A stretch of DNA of 7,100 bases from assembly GCA_050699835.1 (NCBI GenBank), contig JBOHFW010000212.1, forward strand, positions 1 to 7,100, given 5' to 3'. The stretch's first letter is position 1; each line of letters starts with the position of its first letter. This DNA comes from GCA-003244245 sp050699835. Its GTDB lineage: Bacteria > Actinomycetota > Actinomycetes > Mycobacteriales > Pseudonocardiaceae. Shown one piece after another: positions 1 to 5,593 of the stretch. The notes beneath the pieces were generated by a model. The model searched no databases. It was not told where the DNA came from and saw nothing but the letters and a program-made list of their open reading frames with translations. The position numbers were made by a program, and so were the translations under genes.

Positions 1-102
1 GTCTAGTTCACGGACTGTGGCAACACCAAGCGTGCCTCCTGAACCAAACGCGCTGGCCTACGACCACCGAACCCTTGGAATCGATCATCTAGGTTCGGAC
101 GT

Positions 103-363
103 GTGTCCCTTCATTTCAACGAGTACAAAACGCTACTGAGCGTGCGGTTCAACGCCAACACCTTAAACGCAAAGTACGTCCCGGACGTGTATCGCATGGC
201 GCAGACGTTCGGAATCAACGAAACCGAGTTCGCGCCCGACCGATTCCGGCTCGATCCAAAAATAGAACGACCGGGCGCGGTGGTACAGTACAGTAGGCCA
301 TTTACGGACACCACTCGGTTTACCAGTGATTCTTCTGGGCTCGCGCCTCAAACAGGAAAATAG
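103..363 (+). CDS. Small hypothetical protein (weak ORF)
   Basis: This is an 86-residue open frame starting at GTG, with only a weak AGG upstream (about 92-94) as ribosome binding site. I do not recognise the product. The middle (codons at about 112-252) has roughly three quarters G or C at third positions although the local DNA is only about 50% GC. That is the main hint of coding. The composition is soluble and mixed, rich in N, D, F, R and Y, with no membrane segment or signal peptide. The frame is open back to a TGA at 40-42. The last 44 nt overlap the 3' end of the convergent RNA methyltransferase gene, which is unusual for a real gene and suggests either a chance ORF or a truncated remnant. 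Bases 1-102 upstream show no other convincing gene. One TTA codon is present. Confidence 0.25.
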   Translation: MSLHFNEYKTLLSVRFNANTLNAKYVPDVYRMAQTFGINETEFAPDRFRLDPKIERPGAVVQYSRPFTDTTRFTSDSSGLAPQTGK

Positions 364-1129
364 CCGCCGAAATCGACACATTCAGGGAGTCAGCTGAACC
401 CAGCATGGGGATGAACACCCGCTCGTAACCCGCCTCATACCATGGCTTTGGAATACCGTAACGCTCCGCACCGAGAACGAACGTCGTGCGACTGTTCGAA
501 TAGTCGAACGACCGATAATTCTTTGCATCGACAGTGTCCGCCAAATAAACGTTCACACTGTTCGACTGAAGCCAGCCGATCGCGTCTTCGGTGCGCTCGA
601 AATCCAGAACGGGCATCTTCAGGACCATTCCCTGACTGGCCCGGAAGACCTTCGGATGCGTCAGCCTCGTGCGCCGATTCGTCAACACAAGACAGTCGGC
701 ACCGGCCGCGTCCAACGTCCGGATCAGCGTCCCCAGGTTGCCGGGAATCTCCATGCCATCGGCAACCATGATCAGTGACGACTCACCAAGCCGTAGGTCC
801 TGTGGCTCCCGTATGGGTAACTGCGCGATCGAGAACAGCCCGTCCGGCTTGTCCCGCTCGGAGATCCGCGCCAACGTCTTCTCCGACACCTGGTAGGCCA
901 GATGCGCCTGCTCCGCCAGCTCCACCGCCCGCATGCGCGCCTCGTCACCGTAGGCGGCTTCCGGGCACCACAGGAACGTGTCGATGAAGACATCGTGCTC
1001 CAGCAGGAGGTTGTGCGCCCACAACCCCTCAGCGATGATCATCCTGCGGGGATTCGGCGCGGTGTTGCGCTGGATCGCCAGCACCTGCCTGATCTTCGGA
1101 TGCTGCGGACCGATCTGCTTGAGTTCCAT
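320..1129 (-). CDS. SpoU/TrmH-family RNA 2'-O-methyltransferase
   Basis: The 269-residue protein is a SPOUT-class, SAM-dependent RNA ribose 2'-O-methyltransferase acting in the cytoplasm on rRNA or tRNA. The N-terminal third (about residues 10-105) resembles the SpoU substrate-binding domain, with NPRRMIIAEG at 26-35. The C-terminal knotted domain shows all three SpoU motifs. Motif 1 is PGNLGTLIRT at 129-138 with N131 and the catalytic-type R137. Motif 2 is FVLGAERYGI at 217-226, where the usual GxEGxG has become GAERYG. Motif 3 is around FIPMLGSADSLNVS at 239-252. Length and layout fit the family that includes RlmB, the thiostrepton-resistance methylase and AviRb, but the exact target cannot be read from sequence. 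The start ATG has only a weak AGAAG upstream, and a GATAAT box lies 8 nt before it, so the mRNA may be leaderless. The gene is clearly less GC-rich than the operon to the right, especially in its 3' half (63 of 120 bases G or C at 481-600), and carries a TTA codon (L104), consistent with acquisition. Confidence 0.9.
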   Translation of the reverse strand: MELKQIGPQHPKIRQVLAIQRNTAPNPRRMIIAEGLWAHNLLLEHDVFIDTFLWCPEAAYGDEARMRAVELAEQAHLAYQVSEKTLARISERDKPDGLFSIAQLPIREPQDLRLGESSLIMVADGMEIPGNLGTLIRTLDAAGADCLVLTNRRTRLTHPKVFRASQGMVLKMPVLDFERTEDAIGWLQSNSVNVYLADTVDAKNYRSFDYSNSRTTFVLGAERYGIPKPWYEAGYERVFIPMLGSADSLNVSISAAIFLFEARAQKNHW

Positions 1130-1137
1130 CGCTTCTG

Positions 1138-1143
1138 ATTATC
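1138..1143 (-). promoter_or_regulatory. Candidate -10 box (GATAAT), possible leaderless promoter
   Basis: On the minus strand GATAAT is close to the TATAAT consensus and ends 8 nt before the methyltransferase ATG. A transcript starting about 7-8 nt downstream would begin at or next to the ATG, so the mRNA would be leaderless, which is common in actinobacteria. A candidate -35 is TTGGGG at 1163-1168, with a longer than ideal 19-nt spacer. The assignment is inferred from motif and position only. Confidence 0.35.
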
Positions 1144-1170
1144 AACGCCCCTGGTTCACTCGCCCCAATC

Positions 1171-1222
1171 AGTCAGCCTAGTCAGCTCGCCGCTGGTGGC
1201 ATCCATTTCGCCAGTCAGCTAG
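1171..1222. repeat. Three direct copies of AGTCAGC
   Basis: AGTCAGC occurs at 1171-1177, 1180-1186 and 1213-1219, the last inside AGTCAGCTAG. They lie in the 141-nt gap between the RNA methyltransferase start and the end of the regulator pseudogene. They could be operator half-sites upstream of the methyltransferase promoter or chance short repeats. The first two are spaced 9 nt apart start to start and the third is 33 nt further. Nothing else recognisable lies in the gap apart from the promoter candidate. Confidence 0.25.
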
Positions 1223-1270
1223 TAACTCACTGGGCAACTCAAAGTATCAGTGCCGGGGTGCGCAGAGGAG

Positions 1271-1664
1271 TCAACTCCGCTGTGGGATGCCGAGGCGGTA
1301 GCGCAGGCTGTCCAGTTCCCCCACCTGGCGCCGCGCACGCCGGTGCAGAATGCGCACCAGGTCCCGGGCGATCGGTCGTTGCGGATCCGGGTCGGGGTCA
1401 GCAAGTCCGCGGTGTCCAGGTGCCGGATCGCCTCGGCGTCGCGCGGCGCGCCGTCCTGCACCAGCGCCCGGCGGTGAGCACCCGCGACGCGCGGCCCCGT
1501 GCAGTCAGCCGCATCAGTTGCAGCGACCAGCAAAATCGGCCGAAGCCGATCAGTCCGGGGTCTTCATGACGACGGGCCATGTCGTATCCGCGTCGGGTCG
1601 CCGAGACTGCCAGGTCGAAATTCCCGGCGACCCGTTCCGCGGCCGCTGCACTGATGACCTGCGC
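1271..1664 (-). pseudogene. Decayed XRE/TPR-type transcriptional regulator (C-terminal remnant)
   Basis: Coherent protein similarity passes through all three minus frames. Segment 1 (1664 to about 1467) reads ...NFDLAVSATRRGYDMARRH, then EDPGLIGFGRF and LQLMRLTARGRASRVL. Segment 2 (about 1466-1378) reads ALVQDGAPRDAEAIRHLDTA, then LLTPTRIRN. Segment 3 (1375-1271) reads PIARDLVRILHRRARRQ, then ELDSLRYRLGI and a TGA stop. From memory this matches the C-terminal tetratricopeptide-like half of actinomycete helix-turn-helix (XRE) regulators, whose tails carry RDAEAIRHLDTAD, NDPIARDLV and a WELDSL-like motif. Segments 2 and 3 are separated by the two leftover bases 1376-1377, as if one base of an Asp or Glu codon was lost. 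Segments 1 and 2 join at about 1467, where the family has roughly a hundred more residues, so an internal deletion is likely. An in-frame TAA (1665-1667) cuts off the N-terminal part and no DNA-binding domain is visible. Third positions switch to G/C-rich in each frame exactly along these segments. No functional product is expected. Confidence 0.72.
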
Positions 1665-1798
1665 TTAGGACCCTCGGAGGCAGCTCATACCCTGTCGAAT
1701 AAGCAGCTCTGCAGAACCGGTACCATCGCGCCGTCTACACCGCCGAGGCTCGTAAGTCTGGCCGTGGCGCCGCACAGAGCTGCACCTCCACTACTCTT

Positions 1799-1804
1799 GA
1801 GGGG
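1799..1804 (+). promoter_or_regulatory. Ribosome binding site deciding the DUF4190 start
   Basis: GAGGGG lies 7 nt before ATG 1812. It supports that start over the in-frame upstream starts that would add up to 154 residues of low-complexity, Arg/Pro-rich sequence, antisense to the regulator pseudogene. Confidence 0.7.
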
Positions 1805-1811
1805 ATTTGTG

Positions 1812-2093
1812 ATGGCCGTCGCCGAATCCGCACCGTCCAACGGCATGGGTGTCACCGGTTTGGTGACCGGTATCATCGGCGCATGCCTGGCATGGGTCCC
1901 CGGCCTGGGCATGATCTTAGGCATTCTGGGCATTGTGTTCGGCGGTATCGGTCTGTACTACGCAAGCCAGGGCAAAGCAACTAACAAGGGCATGTCGATC
2001 GCCGGCCTCGTACTCGGCATCTTCGCTGTCGCATTCTGGCCGGTTACGTTCCTCATCGTCGGAGCCTCCGCGGCCGGTGCTGCCGGTAGCTGA
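1812..2093 (+). CDS. Small DUF4190-type membrane protein
   Basis: The 93-residue protein has a short polar N-terminus followed by Gly-rich hydrophobic segments: about 13-29 (VTGLVTGIIGACLAWVP), 31-50 (ending GIVFGGIGLYY) and 62-85 (starting MSIAGLVLGIFAVAFWPVTF). Between the second and third segment is the polar loop ASQGKATNKG at 51-60. The GIxLGxxG hydrophobic segment, then a KATNKG-like loop, then MSIAGLVLGI is the recognisable pattern of DUF4190 proteins, which are widespread in actinobacteria and of unknown function. It probably sits in the cytoplasmic membrane. The start is set by the GAGGGG site 7 nt upstream. The gene appears to stand alone: the regulator pseudogene lies divergently upstream and the acyl ligase gene is convergent 29 nt downstream. 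I see no clear sigma-70 promoter in 1668-1798, though TACCAT at 1721-1726 is a weak -10 candidate. One TTA codon encodes L36. Confidence 0.85.
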   Translation: MAVAESAPSNGMGVTGLVTGIIGACLAWVPGLGMILGILGIVFGGIGLYYASQGKATNKGMSIAGLVLGIFAVAFWPVTFLIVGASAAGAAGS

Positions 2094-2122
2094 CTTTGGG
2101 ATCGAGAGTGGCGCCAGGAGCG

Positions 2123-3799
2123 TCAGGACAGGTACTCCGCGATGCGGTCGCGGACCGCATCGCGGCGGAGTTTGCCTGAGGGTGTCTTGGGGAGGGCGGC
2201 CGGTGGCAATACCACCACCGCGCCGGGGCGCAGGCCGACCGCGTCGAGCACCCGGGCGGCGATCTCCTTGCGCAGGATGCGCTCGGCCTCCGGGTCTCCC
2301 ACCCGGGTGGACTCGACGGCCACCGCGAAGGACTCCCGGCGTGCGCCGGCGTCGAGGCGGACCGCCACGACATTGCCCGGGCGAACACCGTCGACCCGTC
2401 CCGCGGCGCGCTCGATGTCGATCGGATAGATGTTGCGCCCGCCCATGATGATGACGTCCTTGCGCCGGCCGCAGACCACGACGTCACCCTCGGCGAGGTA
2501 GCCCTCGTCGCCGGTGTCCAGCCACCCCTCGGGATCCTGGGCAGCCAGGGGTCCGGTCGTGGTCAGGTACTCGCGGGTCACCGACTCGCCGCGCAGCTGG
2601 ATCCGGCCGACGTCACGCTCACCGAACAGCTGACCGTCCTCGCCGACCACCCGCACCTGTATCCCGCGCAACGGCGGTCCCAGCCGGGGGAACGCCCGGA
2701 CATGCGACGCGGAGGGCTCAGCTGGTTCGGCCCGGCGCCGGGTCTCCAGCGCATCGGCGTCCACGGTGTCCACCTGCATGCCGACCCCCCACGGCGCGAA
2801 GGAGACCCCGAGTGTCGTCTCGGCCATCCCGTAGGCACACACCGTGCAGGTTTCCGGCAGCCCGAACCGGGCTCCCGCCGCGGTAAAGGACCGGACCGCG
2901 GCCGGGTCGATGGGCTCGGCGCCGTTGAGCGCGAAGCGCAGGCTGGACAGGTCGTACTGCTCATCGGTGGTGGCCAGCCGGCGAGCCAGCAGGGCGTAGC
3001 CGAAGTTCGGTGCCGCGGTGATCGTGCCGCGGTGCCGGCTGATCAGCTCGGCCCACAGCAGCGGGTGGGAGATGAAATCCGCCGGGGTGACCTTGACCAG
3101 CTCCAGGCCCAGCGCCATCGGGATGGTGAGGAACCCGACCATGCCCATGTCGTGGAACAGCGGCAGCCAGGACACCATCACGTCGTTGGCTGGATCAAGG
3201 TCCGCAGCCTGCATCATCGCGGTCATGTTGGCGTAGAGGTTGCCGTGGGTGATCCGGACGGCCTTGGGTTCGGCGCTCGAGCCGGAGGTGAGCTGCAGCA
3301 AGGCGGTGTCGTCCTCGTCCACCGGCACCGGCGCGGCGAGTGGTGGGACGGCGGGGTGATCGAGGGCAGTGAGCATCAGGTAACCGATCCCGCGCTGGTC
3401 CAGCAGCGGGGCAAGCCGGTCGAAGGGCGAGCCGAGGAGCACCAGCTTGGCGTCGATCATGCCGAGCGTCCGGACTGTGTCGGCGGCCCAGCTGGCCAGA
3501 TCAGCCCGCGGGGTGGGTTGGTGCAGCATGGTCACGCTGCCACCGGCCAGCCAAACTCCCTGCACCGCGGGAGCGATCAGCGCGGGGTCACCGGCCAGCA
3601 CCGCAACCGCGTCACCGTGCTGGACACCGGGCGCGGCGGTGCCGATCAGCGACCCGGCGGCCCGGCGGGCCTTCTGGTGCACCTCGGTCCAGGTGGTGCG
3701 GCACGGCTGGGTGGGCTCACCGGTGGTCATGCCGCGGTCGGACCGGGACGGTGAATCAGGCGCCCCGTGCGTCAGGAGGGTGTCGAGGAACCTACTCAC
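2123..3799 (-). CDS. Fatty-acyl-AMP/CoA ligase (Pks16-like, AMP-binding)
   Basis: This 558-residue ANL-superfamily adenylating enzyme activates a carboxylic (probably fatty) acid with ATP to an acyl-adenylate, then passes it to CoA or a carrier protein. Visible motifs are the phosphate loop LTSGSSAEPKA (170-180), WLPLFHDMGM (211-220), NGAEPI (292-297), YGMAETTL (323-330), GWLDTGDEGYL (425-435), GRRKDVIIMGGRNIYPIDIE (444-463) and PKTPSGK (537-543), where K543 is the likely catalytic lysine. The NGAEP, YGMAET and GRNxYPxDIE motifs are closer to fatty-acyl-AMP ligases than to classic acyl-CoA synthetases. Mycobacterial Pks16 (Rv1013), a near neighbour of ispE, is despite its name an enzyme of this type and is the likely homologue. 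No membrane segment is seen. The GTG start is preceded by a strong AAGGTGA at 3806-3812 with 6-nt spacing. It lies 39 nt after the ABC-F stop and is probably the last gene of the operon. Acyl substrate and acceptor are unknown. Confidence 0.9.
   Translation of the reverse strand: MSRFLDTLLTHGAPDSPSRSDRGMTTGEPTQPCRTTWTEVHQKARRAAGSLIGTAAPGVQHGDAVAVLAGDPALIAPAVQGVWLAGGSVTMLHQPTPRADLASWAADTVRTLGMIDAKLVLLGSPFDRLAPLLDQRGIGYLMLTALDHPAVPPLAAPVPVDEDDTALLQLTSGSSAEPKAVRITHGNLYANMTAMMQAADLDPANDVMVSWLPLFHDMGMVGFLTIPMALGLELVKVTPADFISHPLLWAELISRHRGTITAAPNFGYALLARRLATTDEQYDLSSLRFALNGAEPIDPAAVRSFTAAGARFGLPETCTVCAYGMAETTLGVSFAPWGVGMQVDTVDADALETRRRAEPAEPSASHVRAFPRLGPPLRGIQVRVVGEDGQLFGERDVGRIQLRGESVTREYLTTTGPLAAQDPEGWLDTGDEGYLAEGDVVVCGRRKDVIIMGGRNIYPIDIERAAGRVDGVRPGNVVAVRLDAGARRESFAVAVESTRVGDPEAERILRKEIAARVLDAVGLRPGAVVVLPPAALPKTPSGKLRRDAVRDRIAEYLS
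2137..2165. terminator. Perfect 13-bp inverted repeat with 3-nt loop, candidate bidirectional terminator
   Basis: CCGCGATGCGGTC (2137-2149) and its exact reverse complement (2153-2165) flank GCG. The hairpin lies within the last codons of the acyl ligase gene (around RRDAVRDRIA) and 44 nt downstream of the DUF4190 stop, so it sits where two convergent transcripts meet. There is no T-tract on either side, as is frequent for hairpin terminators of high-GC actinobacteria. The repeat is seen directly; its role as a terminator is inference. A separate 8-bp palindrome, TGGCGCCA, lies at 2109-2116 in the gap. Confidence 0.45.
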
Positions 3800-3805
3800 A
3801 ACCAG

Positions 3806-3812
3806 TCACCTT
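3806..3812 (-). promoter_or_regulatory. Ribosome binding site of the acyl ligase gene
   Basis: AAGGTGA on the minus strand lies 6 nt before the GTG start at 3799, inside the 39-nt gap after the ABC-F gene. It decides in favour of this GTG rather than the internal ATG at residue 24. Confidence 0.65.
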
Positions 3813-3838
3813 ACGGCCGTGCTGGGCAGACCCGCATC

Positions 3839-5593
3839 TCAACCGGCGGCGTCGGCGACTTCCAGCCAGCGGGTCTCCAGATCATCCTTCGCGGCCAGTA
3901 CCGCGCGAAGCTCACCATCCAGTTCCCGGAACGCAACAGGATCGGCGGCCCGCTGGACGATCTGCTGCTGCAGGTCGGCTTCTCGACCCGCCAACCGCTC
4001 GAGCTGGCGTTCCAACCGGGCCAGTTCCTTGCGCGCGGCCCGCTGCCCGGCGGCCTGGCTTGGGGGCGCTCCCGAAGCGGATCCGGTGACAGCGGGGAGG
4101 GCAGCGCTGGTGTGCCGGGCGAGATACTCCTCGATACCGCCGGGCAGGTGGGTGATCCGCCCGCCACCAAGCAGTGCAACCACCGTGTCGCAGACCCGTT
4201 CGATGAGGTAGCGGTCGTGAGAGACGACGACCATGGAGCCGGGCCAGCCATCCAACAGGTCCTCCAGTTGCTGGAGGGTGTCGATGTCCAGGTCGTTGGT
4301 GGGCTCATCGAGCAGCAACACATTCGGCTCGGACATCAACAGCCGGGTCAGCTGCAGCCGGCGCCGCTCCCCGCCGGACAGCTCCGCCACCGGCGTCCAC
4401 TGCCGCGCCGCCGGGAACCCGAGCCGCTCAGCCAGCTGCGAGGCGGACAGCTCGTGGCGACCGACCACGATCCGGTTGGCGATCTCCTGCACCGCCTCCA
4501 GCACCCGCAACGACTCAGGTAGGTCCTCCAGCTCTTGCCTCAGGTACGCCAGCCGGACCGTCTGGCCCTGCACGCGGCGCCCCGCCGCCGGTTCCAGCTC
4601 CCCCGCCAGCAGCCGCAGCAGCGTGGTCTTGCCCGAGCCGTTGACGCCGACCAGCCCGATCCGCTCACCGGGCCCGATCCGCCACATCGCGCCGTCCAGC
4701 AACGGGCGGCCATCGATGGTGACCGTCACGTCCTCCAGCTCCAGCACGGTGCGGCCCAGCCGGCGGCGCGCGAAGGCGGCCAGCTCGACGGTATCGCGCG
4801 GCGGGGGTACCTCGGCGATCAGCGCCTCGGCGGCCTCGATGCGGTAGCGCGGTTTGGAGCTGCGCGCGGGGGGCCCCCGGCGCAGCCAGGCGAGTTCCTT
4901 GCGGGCTAGGTTGCGCCGCCGGTCCTCGGCCGCGTCCGCCTGCCGGGCCCGCTCGGCCCGGGCGTAGATCCAGTCTGCGTAGCCGCCGTCGTAGCCCTCC
5001 ACTCGACCGTTGGTGATCTCCCAGGTCCGGGTGCACACGGTGTCGAGGAACCACCGGTCGTGGGTCACCACGACTACGGCGCATCGCCGGGCCAGCAAGT
5101 GCTCGGCGAGCCACCGCACACCCTCGACGTCAAGGTGGTTGGTCGGCTCGTCGAGCATCAGCAGGTCGAGTTCGGGAACCAGCGCGGCGGCCAGCGCGAC
5201 CCGGCGCCGCTCCCCACCGGATAGGCCGGCCACCGAGCGGTCCAGTCCCAACGCCGGGATGCCCAGCCCTTCGAGCACGTCGCGCACCCGCGCATCAGCG
5301 GCCCACTCGTGCTCGGCGCTGACTCCCAGCACCGTGTGGCGCACGGTGGCCTGCGTGGGCAGTTCGGTGCGCTGGGTGAGCACCGCGGCGCGTAGTCCGC
5401 TGGCCTGGCTCACCCGGCCTTCCTCCGGCGGCTGGAGACCAGCGAGTACTTCCAGCAGGGTGGTCTTGCCGCCACCGTTGAGTCCTACGACGCCGATCCG
5501 ATCGCCCTCATCGACGCCGAGCGAGACGGTGCGCAGCAGCGGGCGGACCCCGTAGGACTTCGAGACCGCCTCCAGGTTAACCAGGTTGGCCAT
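3839..5593 (-). CDS. ABC-F family ATPase (Uup-like)
   Basis: The 584-residue soluble protein has two ATP-binding cassettes and no membrane domain, the mark of the ABC-F group that acts on the ribosome rather than in transport. Cassette 1: Walker A GLNGGGKTT (37-45), signature LSGGERRR (124-131), Walker B with D148 and E149 in MLDEPTNHLD, and H178. Cassette 2: Walker A GVNGSGKTT (316-324), signature LSGGERRR (405-412), Walker B LLLDEPTNDLD (426-436) with E430, and H459. The basic inter-cassette linker (about 195-285) includes RKELAWLRRGPPARSSKPRY (231-250), typical of Uup/EttA-like proteins. The C-terminal tail (about 514-580) is a charged Arg/Leu/Glu coiled coil as in Uup. The start is the ATG at 5593: it overlaps the ispE TGA as TGATG, so translation is probably coupled, and no good ribosome site precedes it. 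The frame is open up to 5692, but that extension lies inside ispE and has no homology. A housekeeping ribosome-associated role is more likely than antibiotic resistance, though the latter cannot be excluded. Confidence 0.93.
   Translation of the reverse strand: MANLVNLEAVSKSYGVRPLLRTVSLGVDEGDRIGVVGLNGGGKTTLLEVLAGLQPPEEGRVSQASGLRAAVLTQRTELPTQATVRHTVLGVSAEHEWAADARVRDVLEGLGIPALGLDRSVAGLSGGERRRVALAAALVPELDLLMLDEPTNHLDVEGVRWLAEHLLARRCAVVVVTHDRWFLDTVCTRTWEITNGRVEGYDGGYADWIYARAERARQADAAEDRRRNLARKELAWLRRGPPARSSKPRYRIEAAEALIAEVPPPRDTVELAAFARRRLGRTVLELEDVTVTIDGRPLLDGAMWRIGPGERIGLVGVNGSGKTTLLRLLAGELEPAAGRRVQGQTVRLAYLRQELEDLPESLRVLEAVQEIANRIVVGRHELSASQLAERLGFPAARQWTPVAELSGGERRRLQLTRLLMSEPNVLLLDEPTNDLDIDTLQQLEDLLDGWPGSMVVVSHDRYLIERVCDTVVALLGGGRITHLPGGIEEYLARHTSAALPAVTGSASGAPPSQAAGQRAARKELARLERQLERLAGREADLQQQIVQRAADPVAFRELDGELRAVLAAKDDLETRWLEVADAAG

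Noticed and set aside
818..820. TTA codon in the methyltransferase as a sign of bldA control
   Set aside because: TTA also occurs twice in essential ispE, so this host does not seem to reserve TTA for regulated genes.
320..1129. Naming the methyltransferase tsr (thiostrepton resistance)
   Set aside because: The length is the same and the fold shared, but outside the SpoU motifs the sequence does not match the Tsr sequence I recall, so the target cannot be assigned.
1350..1811. N-terminal extension of the DUF4190 protein to 247 residues
   Set aside because: The extra 154 residues are Arg/Pro/Ser-rich, antisense to the regulator remnant and without a ribosome site. ATG 1812 has a clear GAGGGG.
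2702..3754. Long plus-strand ORF of 350 codons
   Set aside because: It is antisense to the acyl ligase gene, whose motifs are all present. The product is Gly/Arg/His-rich low-complexity sequence, the usual shadow in high-GC DNA.
3767..4522. Plus-strand ORF of 251 codons
   Set aside because: It lies antisense to the ABC-F gene and the end of the ligase gene and has no recognisable domain.
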